Under the pieces are notes generated by a model. It was not told the origin of the DNA. It did not search any database and was given only the letters and a program-made list of their open reading frames with translations. This document shows positions 34,575 to 42,371 of a stretch of DNA of 64,000 bases, piece by piece. Position 1 is the stretch's first letter. Each line of letters starts with the position of its first letter. The DNA is from Flavobacteriaceae bacterium PS02336 (GTDB lineage: Bacteria; Bacteroidota; Bacteroidia; Flavobacteriales; Flavobacteriaceae): assembly GCA_029960065.1 (NCBI GenBank), contig JASCOF010000006.1, positions 248,001-312,000 of the forward strand, given 5' to 3'. A program made the position numbers and the translations under genes.

Positions 34575-36404
34575 ATGAAAAAAATCTACATTTTGTTATT
34601 CTTTACCGTTGTTAGCAATTTATTTTCTCAAAACGGAAAAATCTATCTAAAAAACTCAAAATTTAAAGTTGGTGCCGAAAACACGTATGTGTACGAAGCG
34701 CCCCAAGGAATTACTATTAAAGATAATTCTAAAGCTAGTATTATCGATTCTTATTACGATTCGCAGACTCAAAAATTACTTAAAAAAGGTAAAAATTATG
34801 AGTTTACAGCAAAAGTAGCCGACTCGGCAAGAATTCTTCTGGTTATGATCACTAATGGTCAAGAGGTGATCGATAATAATAAAGATCAAGGTTATGCTGT
34901 TTATCTAAAAACACAAAACGCCTCTGAACTTGGTAAGACTTTGGCAAGTGAAATTGCTATCGGAAATTATGCGAACTACTTTTTAAAGCTTAATAGAGAT
35001 ATCAAACCCGAGTTTCAAGTTGCTGCTTACGAGAAATTATTTGAAAAATATCCCGATCTAAAAAGTGATAAATCTTATATAAGTTATCTTTATCAGAAAA
35101 GCTTAATTAATAAAGAAGAGAGCAATAAAGAGGCTTTAGTTTTTGCAGAAAAATGCCTTAAAAAAGATAAAGAAGAATATTATATGCTGGCTAATGATAT
35201 TTATGCCATGAACAGAATGTCTGATGAAAGAGCAAAATTAGAAAAAGAAATATTGGCCAAATATCCTTCTGGCAGACTGGCAAAAAATCAATTTATTAAC
35301 CGTTTTTATGCTAAACAAGACAAAACAGAAGATTACATTTTAAAATCTATTGATACTTGTAAAACTAAGTTTAAAGATGATTCTAAAAGAACTTTAGAAA
35401 TTTTTTATAACAGTTTGATGGATCAGTATCTTACTAGTAGAGATATTGCAAAGGCACAAAAAATCGAATCCAATTTATACAATCCTGCGGGTAATTATAA
35501 CGATACTGCATGGATTTTAACTGGAGGCGATCTTACTTCTCCAATTAAAGACACGGAGTTTACTTCCACAATTTCTAAAAAATCATTAAAGCTGCTGGAA
35601 GAAAATGCAAAAGAAACTTTTAATCCGCAATATCAGTCTCAATTTAACATGTATGCAGATACTTATGCGCTAATCCTTTACAAACAAGGCAATTTTGAGG
35701 AAGCTTTTAAATATCAAGACAGCGTAAAAAAAGCGGGCGGACTTGATGCTGGCGGAAAAGAGCGTTATCTGGCCATGATGGAAAAAGTAAAAAGCAAGGA
35801 TGAAGTAAGACGTTATCTTGAAAATGAAATTAACAGCGGCACTGTTCCGGCACCATACATTTCTAAATTAAAAGAAATTTATGTTGCAGAAAACCTTCCA
35901 CTTGCTGATTTTGAAAAACTAAAAGAAAAAGCGGATAAATTAACTGAGGAAGAAAAATCGAAACAAATTATTGAGCAATTCGGCAGTAAAACTCCAACTG
36001 ATTTTGCTTTGAAAAATCTCGAAGGCAAAGAAGTTAAACTTTCAGATTATAAAGGGAAAATTGTTGTTCTCGACTTTTGGGCAACATGGTGTGGGCCTTG
36101 TAAGGCTTCTTTCCCTAAAATGCAGGAATTGGTTGAAAAATACAAAGGGAAAGAGGTCGCTTTCTTATTTGTAAATACATGGGAAAACAAAAAAGATGAA
36201 GAGGTTTTAAAAAACGTTACAGAATATTTGACCGAAAAAAAATACACTTTTAATGTTGTATTCGACTCTAAATCAGAAGTGGTGACCAATTACAAAATTA
36301 AAGGAATACCAACTTCTATTCTTATTGGAAAAGATGGAAATATTTTATTTTCAGGACATTCGAACAGCAACTTGGGAGAACTTATTGACGAACAATTAAA
36401 GTAA
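34575..36404 (+). CDS. Periplasmic protein with a C-terminal TlpA/thioredoxin domain
   Basis: The 609-residue protein has a signal peptide (MKKIYILLFFTVVSNLFSQ) and a long helical middle region. The C-terminal thioredoxin-like domain starts about residue 469, with the active-site motif WATWCGPCKASFP (Cys506 and Cys509) and the cis-proline motif KGIPTSILIG. It probably reduces or isomerises disulfides of envelope proteins. The large N-terminal part is not a known domain to me. It is preceded by an A/T-rich gap without a clear -7 element. Confidence 0.85.
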   Translation: MKKIYILLFFTVVSNLFSQNGKIYLKNSKFKVGAENTYVYEAPQGITIKDNSKASIIDSYYDSQTQKLLKKGKNYEFTAKVADSARILLVMITNGQEVIDNNKDQGYAVYLKTQNASELGKTLASEIAIGNYANYFLKLNRDIKPEFQVAAYEKLFEKYPDLKSDKSYISYLYQKSLINKEESNKEALVFAEKCLKKDKEEYYMLANDIYAMNRMSDERAKLEKEILAKYPSGRLAKNQFINRFYAKQDKTEDYILKSIDTCKTKFKDDSKRTLEIFYNSLMDQYLTSRDIAKAQKIESNLYNPAGNYNDTAWILTGGDLTSPIKDTEFTSTISKKSLKLLEENAKETFNPQYQSQFNMYADTYALILYKQGNFEEAFKYQDSVKKAGGLDAGGKERYLAMMEKVKSKDEVRRYLENEINSGTVPAPYISKLKEIYVAENLPLADFEKLKEKADKLTEEEKSKQIIEQFGSKTPTDFALKNLEGKEVKLSDYKGKIVVLDFWATWCGPCKASFPKMQELVEKYKGKEVAFLFVNTWENKKDEEVLKNVTEYLTEKKYTFNVVFDSKSEVVTNYKIKGIPTSILIGKDGNILFSGHSNSNLGELIDEQLK

Positions 36405-36518
36405 ACTTTTTTAAGGTGTAAAACTCAAAATGCGCAGCCAAAAATTACTGCGCATTTTTATTTGGTATCTTTATTGAATTAAAAATCAACAACTTATTAA
36501 TCCTAAAACTATATTTTT

Positions 36519-37199
36519 ATGAAAGTAACATATTATGGTCATTCGTGTTTTTCTGTTTTCGCAAATGGAAAACATCTGCTTTTTGACCCTTTTATCACAC
36601 CCAATGAATTAGCGAAAGATATTAATGTTGACGAAATAAAAGCTGATTATATTTTTATCTCTCATGCGCATTATGACCATATTCTAGATGTGGAAAGAAT
36701 TGCTAAAAACACTGGAGCAAAAGTGCTCGGAAATTTTGAAATCTACAACTGGCTTTTAAAAAAGGGAATCGAAAATGCGCATCCAATAAATCCAGGCGGG
36801 AAATTCAGTTTTGATTTTGGAACTGTCAAATGCGTGATAGCGCAGCATCCAAGCAGTTTTATGGACGGCAGCTATGGCGGTATTGCCTGTGGTTTTGTAT
36901 TAACAACTCCAGATGGAAATTTCTATTACAGCGGCGATACAGCCCTGACTTTTGATATGCAGTTTATTCTGAAATTTACTAAACTGGATTTTGCAGTTTT
37001 CCCAATTGGTGACGGACTGACAATGGGAATCGAGGAAGCAATCGAAGCTTCAAAATTGGTTGAAGTCAATAATATTCTAGGCGTTCATTACGACACATTT
37101 GGTTTTATTAAAATGGATCATCAAAAAGCTTTAGATGAATTTCAGAAAGCAGATCTGCATCTTTTCTTACCTAAAATTGGCGACACAATCGAATTGTAA
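36519..37199 (+). CDS. Metal-dependent hydrolase of the metallo-beta-lactamase fold (UPF0173 type)
   Basis: The 226-residue protein opens MKVTYYGHSCFSV and LLFDPFI, followed by the metal motif SHAHYDHILD (HxHxDH), a later TPDGNFYYSGDTALT and FPIGDGLTMG, and GVHYDTFG near the end. This is the pattern of the UPF0173 (YtkL-like) metal-dependent hydrolases. It probably hydrolyses a small ester or phosphate, but the substrate is not known. Standing alone between two plus-strand genes. Confidence 0.88.
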   Translation: MKVTYYGHSCFSVFANGKHLLFDPFITPNELAKDINVDEIKADYIFISHAHYDHILDVERIAKNTGAKVLGNFEIYNWLLKKGIENAHPINPGGKFSFDFGTVKCVIAQHPSSFMDGSYGGIACGFVLTTPDGNFYYSGDTALTFDMQFILKFTKLDFAVFPIGDGLTMGIEEAIEASKLVEVNNILGVHYDTFGFIKMDHQKALDEFQKADLHLFLPKIGDTIEL

Positions 37200-37346
37200 G
37201 TTTCTATATTTCGTGAAAACGTATTTTTTTAGCGAAATAAAACCAGAAAAAACATCATCGAATTCTGTGAAAGCCTGATTTTAATTCTTTTTTTCAAAGG
37301 CATTAAAATTGTTTCTTATTTCATTATTAATCAAAATTTTAAAATA

Positions 37347-38198
37347 ATGAGCACATCAAAAATAAACGCTGTAAATTCAGAAACACAATATGCAGCATTT
37401 TCAGATCGAAAAATTGCTTACCGATCTATTGGCGAAGGACATCCGATTATTTTAATTAATCGTTTTAGAGGAACACTTGATACATGGGATCCTTTATTTC
37501 TAGATCTGCTTGCCGAAAAACATCAGGTAATAACCTTTGATTATTCGGGAATTGGCTATTCTACAGGAACACTTCCAACCAATGTTAAAGAAGTTGCAAA
37601 AGACGTAAAAGATCTAGCTGATTTTCTGAAAATAAAAAGCGCCATTTTTATGGGATGGTCTTACGGCGGATTAGTCACACAAGCGGCATTGCACCAATAT
37701 CCCGAATTGGTTACACATACCATACTGCTCGGAACAGGTCCAATTGGAAAAAGAGTGGTGCCTTTGGAACAATCTTTTTTAGATCATGCGCTGAAGCCAA
37801 TTAATGATTTTAATGATGAAGTGGTTCTTTTTTTCGAACCTGAGTCTGAAGAAAGTGTAAAAGCGGCAAAAGCTTCTCATGAACGAATTTCGCAAAGAAT
37901 TGATGTTTCTAAAATCCCGTCAACAATGGAGGTTTTTCAATTGTATTTTGCAGGAGGCGAAAATGCTTCCGAAGACAAAGACAATTACAGAGATAAACTA
38001 AAAACAACTAAAACACCTATATTAATAATTTCCGGAGATCATGATACAAGTTTTGCTGTAGAAAATTGGTATCCGCTGACCAAACAGCTTCCAACATCAC
38101 AGTTAATTTTACTGCCTCAGACTGGGCACGCTCCCCAGCACCAAAATATTCCACTGGTGGTAAATTACATCGATAATTTTTTACAGCATACGAAATAG
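37347..38198 (+). CDS. Alpha/beta hydrolase
   Basis: The 283-residue protein has the alpha/beta-hydrolase core with nucleophile elbow GWSYGG (Ser105), acidic residue in ISGDHDTSFA and catalytic His in TGHAPQHQN. The oxyanion region around ILINRFRGTLDTWDP lacks the usual HG, reading NRFRG instead, a feature of some esterases and peroxidase-like members. There is no signal peptide. Substrate is unknown. It is followed by a structured intergenic element. Confidence 0.85.
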   Translation: MSTSKINAVNSETQYAAFSDRKIAYRSIGEGHPIILINRFRGTLDTWDPLFLDLLAEKHQVITFDYSGIGYSTGTLPTNVKEVAKDVKDLADFLKIKSAIFMGWSYGGLVTQAALHQYPELVTHTILLGTGPIGKRVVPLEQSFLDHALKPINDFNDEVVLFFEPESEESVKAAKASHERISQRIDVSKIPSTMEVFQLYFAGGENASEDKDNYRDKLKTTKTPILIISGDHDTSFAVENWYPLTKQLPTSQLILLPQTGHAPQHQNIPLVVNYIDNFLQHTK

Positions 38199-38228
38199 GT
38201 TTCCGGAATTTCTTTTGAAAATGAGTCT

Positions 38229-38314
38229 CTAGCCCAGACAGAAACGACATCCTTTTATGGTCTCGTTTTTTTTTGAGACCATAAAAGATATAGTGGATGG
38301 CTGGATTATCCTCC
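38229..38314. ncRNA. Structured intergenic element, possible Flavo-1-type RNA, copy 2
   Basis: Begins CTAGCCCAGACAGAAACGAC and ends GTGGATGGCTGGATTATCC. The centre is a perfect 12-base hairpin TTTTATGGTCTC / GAGACCATAAAA (38253-38264, 38275-38286) whose loop is GT9. No T-run follows either arm, so it is not a standard terminator. The bracketing words match copy 1 at 11506-11653. Confidence 0.5.
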
Positions 38315-38337
38315 AAAAAAAATAGTATAATTTAAAC

Positions 38338-39120
38338 TTACTCCTTAAAATTGATCATTGTTTTGACATTTTGGTATAACTCCGGAAATTCTCTTTTAAA
38401 GATTTCCGGGGTTTCAAAAAAGTGTTCGAGAATCACTGCTAGAAATTCAAATTTATTGGTGTAAGCATACTCTCTAAAATACTCCTTTTCTTTAAGTTTA
38501 TTCGTTAACTCTTCTTGATCAAAATACTTTTCGATTTCTGTAAATTCATCATAGAAAATAACTGCTCCAGGATGAGCGCTTTTTTTGGAATGAAAATGCA
38601 GAACGTGTGTAAATTCGTGTAATCCGAGATTGATATTGTCTTTTGTTTCATGTCCGCTCAAGAAATCTTCCCACGAAAAAACAATTGTTTTCATCCTCGG
38701 GTTGTATTCTCCTTTATGATAATCCTGATTAATAGTGGAGTAATACACAGATGGATAAATGATTATATTTTCAAATAAATGAAGCAGATAATTTCGCATT
38801 CCAAAAGTAAGCATCACATAAGTTCCTGCAATAATTAGTTTCATTTCCCGAGTAACTTGAATGCCTTTCCCTTCAAAATTATAATGCTCAATAAAACTTT
38901 CTACACGGTGTTCAAAATATCCTTTCTTTTTAGTAGAAAGATTAGAATAATATGAAAATTCACGTCTCAGCAATGCTTTATCTTCTGGCTCCAATTTCTT
39001 TAAAACAGGATGCCAAAATATAAACAAAGGCTTATTGAAGAACATTAAATACACGGGTTCAATAATCCTGAACACAATTATGAAGAGAAATAAAATTCCA
39101 ATTAAAAGGAAAAACAGCAT
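38338..39120 (-). CDS. MtfA-like zinc metallopeptidase
   Basis: The 260-residue protein has an N-terminal membrane anchor (residues 1-27) and the zinc-protease motif HEFTHVLHFHS (His168, Glu169, His172), with a downstream Glu in the helix EFTEIEKYF/FEFLAVILEHFFETP. This fits the MtfA (YeeI) family of zinc-dependent peptidases, which in enterobacteria influences glucose-uptake regulation through Mlc. There is no Mlc context here, so the physiological target is open. It is convergent with the alpha/beta hydrolase gene. Confidence 0.8.
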   Translation of the reverse strand: MLFFLLIGILFLFIIVFRIIEPVYLMFFNKPLFIFWHPVLKKLEPEDKALLRREFSYYSNLSTKKKGYFEHRVESFIEHYNFEGKGIQVTREMKLIIAGTYVMLTFGMRNYLLHLFENIIIYPSVYYSTINQDYHKGEYNPRMKTIVFSWEDFLSGHETKDNINLGLHEFTHVLHFHSKKSAHPGAVIFYDEFTEIEKYFDQEELTNKLKEKEYFREYAYTNKFEFLAVILEHFFETPEIFKREFPELYQNVKTMINFKE

Positions 39121-39250
39121 AGTTTAAGTTTCGTAAAAAACAGAACATCTTATTGATCTCTGCTTCGCTAAAATATAAAAATATCAAACAGTTTTAGTTA
39201 AAAAGAACGATTACCTCAATAATCTTTTAATAAAAATTAGATTTGTTTGC

Positions 39251-39258
39251 TAAATTTG
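39251..39258 (+). promoter_or_regulatory. -7 element of the DHFR-like gene
   Basis: TAAATTTG, 22 bases before the ATG at 39281. Confidence 0.45.
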
Positions 39259-39280
39259 TATACACAAAACCATTGATGTT

Positions 39281-39883
39281 ATGAGAAAAATAATTGTTTT
39301 GTCGATGATTTCTTTAGATGGCGTAATGCAAGCTCCTGGTGGACCAAAAGAAGATAAATCAGACGGTTTTAAATATGGAGGATGGACAGCTCCTTATGGC
39401 GATGAAGTGTATAGCAAAGCCGTAGAAAATGAAATCAAACCTTCGGCCTATCTTTTAGGCAGAAAGACATTTGAAATCTGGGAAGATTACTGGCCAAAAA
39501 ACAAAGAATTCTGGCCCGGAATTAATGAAGGAAGCAAATACGTTTTGTCGAAAACCAGAAAAAAATCAGACTGGAAAAACACTACTTTTATTAAAAGTCT
39601 TGCAGAGATAAAAAAGCTTAAAAACGCTGATGGTTTAGACATTCAGGTTTGGGGCAGCAGTGAAATTGTTCATCTTTTACTAAAGAATGATTTAGTTGAT
39701 GAAATTAGATTAAAAATTCATCCCCTAATGCTTGGGAAAGGAAAAAAACTTTTTGATACTAATGCTCATCCATCAGGATTTAGCTTAGAAGAAAGTACTA
39801 TTACAACCACAGGGGTAATTATTGCCACTTATAAACGAGCTGGTAAAGTAAAAACAGGAAACGCAGGAAAAACTATTAAATAA
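39281..39883 (+). CDS. Dihydrofolate-reductase-like (RibD C-terminal domain) protein
   Basis: The 200-residue protein starts RKIIVLSMISLDGVMQAPGG and contains YLLGRKTFEIWEDYWP and a later DIQVWGSSEIVHLLLKNDLVDEIRL, the pattern of the RibD C-terminal/DHFR-like superfamily found as a stand-alone protein. Members are probably NAD(P)H-dependent reductases; the substrate is unknown. It precedes a 65-residue membrane protein by 29 bases. Confidence 0.85.
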   Translation: MRKIIVLSMISLDGVMQAPGGPKEDKSDGFKYGGWTAPYGDEVYSKAVENEIKPSAYLLGRKTFEIWEDYWPKNKEFWPGINEGSKYVLSKTRKKSDWKNTTFIKSLAEIKKLKNADGLDIQVWGSSEIVHLLLKNDLVDEIRLKIHPLMLGKGKKLFDTNAHPSGFSLEESTITTTGVIIATYKRAGKVKTGNAGKTIK

Positions 39884-39912
39884 ACCTATTTTATAAATTA
39901 AACCTAAAAAAA

Positions 39913-40110
39913 ATGGAGAATAAAAATAATGTACCCGTATTTACTTTAAGAATTGTAGCAATCATAGTTGGAATAGCTTTGTATAAGCAATTTGATTTTC
40001 AAACAATGCAATTTGAAAAACCTGCTTTAGCATCTGTTTACGCAATTACATTTTTATTTTCTGTTTATGTTATCATTAAAGACTTTCGAAAAAAACGATC
40101 TGAAAAATAG
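39913..40110 (+). CDS. Small two-helix membrane protein
   Basis: The 65-residue protein has two hydrophobic segments (about 8-25 and 40-57) followed by a basic tail (DFRKKRSEK), consistent with an inner-membrane protein with its tail inside. I do not recognise the family. It lies 29 bases behind the DHFR-like gene and is probably co-transcribed with it. Confidence 0.6.
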   Translation: MENKNNVPVFTLRIVAIIVGIALYKQFDFQTMQFEKPALASVYAITFLFSVYVIIKDFRKKRSEK

Positions 40111-40236
40111 AGTTGATAAAGTATAATAATTAAATAATCAAAAAGTTATAAAGAAATATTTAGCATTTGTTTTTTTGAAAGAGTAATTTTCTCTGCCTAA
40201 AAATGAAATAAAAAACATCAACCCCAAATCTTAAAA

Positions 40237-41442
40237 ATGAAAAAAAAACTAATTGCTCTTTTATTTATATTTAGTGTTATAACTACATATGGCCAGACTC
40301 CAGCTCCCAAAACTGGTAAAGCCAATACTTCTAACACTAGTTTATCTCCTGCTGAAATGGTCATAAACAAAGCCATACGTCCTATAAAAAAAATTCCGTT
40401 AGACGAAACTTCAATTCTAATTTATGATTACGACGGTTCTCTTTTTTCATTTGATTTAGAAACCGAATCAATCAATTGGACTGTAAAAGCCAGCGATTCT
40501 CATACAGAAATGTGTGCCAATAAAGTAACATTATCAAATGGAGTTTTATATGTTCCTTTTATAAACGGCGAAATTTTTGCCATAGATAACCAAAGCGGTG
40601 ATATTTTCTGGAAATCAAGATTGGGAAATAGTACAGATCAAATTGTTCTTAAAGATCAAACTCCAATCGTAAATGATGGAAAATTATTTATAACTGCTCA
40701 AAATCAAAATCAAAGCAGTAATCTGTATGCTCTTGATATAAAAGATGGAAGCCTAGTGTGGAATTACAAATTAGATGCCGCACAAAATGATATTCAGCCT
40801 CTTTTCTTTAACGGCAAAATTTTCATTCCAAGCGCAACTAATTTCTATAGTTTTGATGCAAAAACCGGAAAAGTTCTAAGTCAAAAAACTTTTGAAGAAA
40901 ATATAACTGGAAAACCGATTACGGATGGTGAAAATATATTTGCAGCCAATGAAAAAAATATCCTTTACGCCTTAAATCCCGATAAACTAGATATTGTATG
41001 GCAGTTTAAATTTGACGAAAATCAAAATAATGTAAAGGAACGCCTATTATATAAAGACAAAAAAATATTTTTCGGTACGCAGGGTTCACAGGGAAGTTCC
41101 GTTTATGCAATTGATTCAAAAACAGGAACGCAGCAATGGAAAGTAGATTTTAAAGATGATAATATCGCCTATATCACAGAAGAAGTTAATAATATTTGGG
41201 GATATACCACCAAGAAAAAACTTTTCCAGCTGGACTTCAATGGCGAAACCGTTTTTGAAGCAAAATTAACAACACTGCCCGTTTCAAATATTGAATTTCC
41301 TGCCGATGATAACTTACTATATTATTATTGTGATGCTGGTCTAATTCAGTTTGATTTAACCGAAAAAGATGAGAATGTTTATTATATGCGAACTTCTCTC
41401 GGAGAGAATGTTTATACTGCTTATTTGAAGATAATTCGATAA
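40237..41442 (+). CDS. Secreted PQQ-like beta-propeller repeat protein
   Basis: The 401-residue protein has a signal peptide (ending about ITTYGQ) and several propeller blades of the type found in BamB and PQQ enzymes: GEIFAIDNQSGDIFWKSRLG, SNLYALDIKDGSLVWNYKL, TNFYSFDAKTGKVLSQ and SVYAIDSKTGTQQWKVDF. There are no PQQ ligands that I can see, so a binding or scaffold role in the periplasm is more likely than an enzyme. A strong terminator follows. Confidence 0.85.
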   Translation: MKKKLIALLFIFSVITTYGQTPAPKTGKANTSNTSLSPAEMVINKAIRPIKKIPLDETSILIYDYDGSLFSFDLETESINWTVKASDSHTEMCANKVTLSNGVLYVPFINGEIFAIDNQSGDIFWKSRLGNSTDQIVLKDQTPIVNDGKLFITAQNQNQSSNLYALDIKDGSLVWNYKLDAAQNDIQPLFFNGKIFIPSATNFYSFDAKTGKVLSQKTFEENITGKPITDGENIFAANEKNILYALNPDKLDIVWQFKFDENQNNVKERLLYKDKKIFFGTQGSQGSSVYAIDSKTGTQQWKVDFKDDNIAYITEEVNNIWGYTTKKKLFQLDFNGETVFEAKLTTLPVSNIEFPADDNLLYYYCDAGLIQFDLTEKDENVYYMRTSLGENVYTAYLKIIR

Positions 41443-41448
41443 AATGAA

Positions 41449-41478
41449 AAAGCCTGAGAATGTAGATTCTCAGGCTTT
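41449..41478. terminator. Bidirectional terminator between the propeller gene and tRNA-Arg
   Basis: Perfect 13-base arms AAAGCCTGAGAAT and ATTCTCAGGCTTT with a GTAG loop; T-rich flanks on both strands serve the plus-strand gene and the minus-strand tRNA. Confidence 0.85.
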
Positions 41479-41491
41479 CAATTTTCTGTAG

Positions 41492-41565
41492 TGACCCCGG
41501 AGGGGTTCGAACCCCCAACCCTCAGAGCCGAAATCTGATATTCTATCCAGTTGAACTACGAGGTC
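41492..41565 (-). tRNA. tRNA-Arg, anticodon TCG
   Basis: A 74-base cloverleaf on the minus strand starts GACCTCGTAGTTCAAC and ends with a T-arm containing GGGGGTTCGAACCCC. The acceptor stem is GACCTCG / CGGGGTC with discriminator A. The anticodon loop TTTCGGC puts TCG at 41529-41531 (plus-strand coordinates), reading CGA and, by wobble, other CGN arginine codons. CCA is not encoded. A terminator follows, and A/T-rich TAGATTTTAGATT repeats lie upstream. Confidence 0.95.
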
Positions 41566-41576
41566 AGTTTATTTAT

Positions 41577-41640
41577 GATTTTAGAATGTAGATTTTAGAT
41601 TACCTATTGGAATCTAAAGTCTGAAATCTAAAATTATTTA
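41577..41640. repeat. ATTTTAGATT / AATCTAAAAT inverted repeat
   Basis: Copies of ATTTTAGATT facing AATCTAAAAT-type words occupy the gap between the tRNA and yqeY. The same words flank the four-helix-bundle gene at 50526-51009. Confidence 0.5.
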
Positions 41641-41641
41641 T

Positions 41642-42091
41642 TTACGAAAGTAATTTTTTTACAATTGTAGAAATGGTTTTTCCTTCAGCAGTTCCGCCTA
41701 ATTGTGCAGATGCCAATCCCATTACTTTACCCATTGAAGCAATTCCAGAAGCACCTGTTTCAGCAATAATTTTTGCGATTACAGCTTCTACTTCTTCTTC
41801 GCTTAATTGCGCTGGTAAAAACTTCTCAATTACCGCAACTTGAGCCAATTCTGGTTCAGCTAAGTCAGGACGATTTTGCTCTGTAAAAATTCTTGCGCTT
41901 TCTTTACGAGTTTTAACCAATCTTTGAAGTAATTTAATTTCTTCGTCTTCTGATAAATCCTCTTTAGAACCTGAAGCTGTTGAAGCTAATAACAATTCAG
42001 ATTTAACTGCTCTTAAAGCTTCTAATGCTACTGTATCTTTTGCTTTCATGGCCGTTTTGATCTCGTCCATGATTTGTGTTTGTAAACTCAT
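41642..42091 (-). CDS. GatB/YqeY domain protein
   Basis: The 149-residue protein is a stand-alone YqeY (GatB C-terminal-like) domain: LQTQIMDEIKTAMKAKD, EALRAVKSELL, QRLVKTRKESARIF, and the C-terminal block GKVMGLASAQLGGTAEGKTISTIVKKLL. In GatB this domain contacts tRNA; the role of the free protein is not settled. It lies 280 bases downstream of ftsZ in the same direction, beyond the ftsZ terminator. Confidence 0.9.
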   Translation of the reverse strand: MSLQTQIMDEIKTAMKAKDTVALEALRAVKSELLLASTASGSKEDLSEDEEIKLLQRLVKTRKESARIFTEQNRPDLAEPELAQVAVIEKFLPAQLSEEEVEAVIAKIIAETGASGIASMGKVMGLASAQLGGTAEGKTISTIVKKLLS

Positions 42092-42176
42092 GTTTATTAT
42101 ATTTTATTTGAATAAGCTGATGCTTATTAATTGATATTTATATCGAAAATACTCATTACTTTTAAGAGTAATCCTT

Positions 42177-42252
42177 GTCAGGCTGAGCGAAGTCGAAACC
42201 CCTTTCAGACAAGAAGCCCTTCTCCCGAAACATCGGAATCGCTCAGGGTGAC
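42177..42252. repeat. ERIC-like inverted repeat (second copy)
   Basis: GTCAGGCTGAGCGA and TCGCTCAGGGTGAC mark the two ends of this block, which matches the core of the repeat at 23727-23792. It fills most of the gap between yqeY and the ftsZ terminator. A small hairpin AATAAGC / GCTTATT (42111-42128) precedes it. Confidence 0.7.
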
Positions 42253-42319
42253 AATATTGTCTTTAAAATACTATTTTTAAAGTCAAATTTTTAAATTCTG
42301 TGCGAAGATAAAAAAAATA

Positions 42320-42347
42320 ACCCGAAAATTAAATCCAATTTTCGGGT
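42320..42347 (-). terminator. Terminator after ftsZ
   Basis: Arms ACCCGAAAATT and AATTTTCGGGT (42320-42330, 42337-42347); on the minus strand a T-rich run (TTATTTTTTT) follows. It ends the dcw cluster. Confidence 0.85.
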
Positions 42348-42371
42348 CATATATTATTATGAAGCTAAAAA

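Noticed and set aside
38253..38286. Perfect 12-base hairpin as a terminator
   Set aside because: The T-run is in the loop and no T-run follows either arm, so I treat it as part of a structured element.
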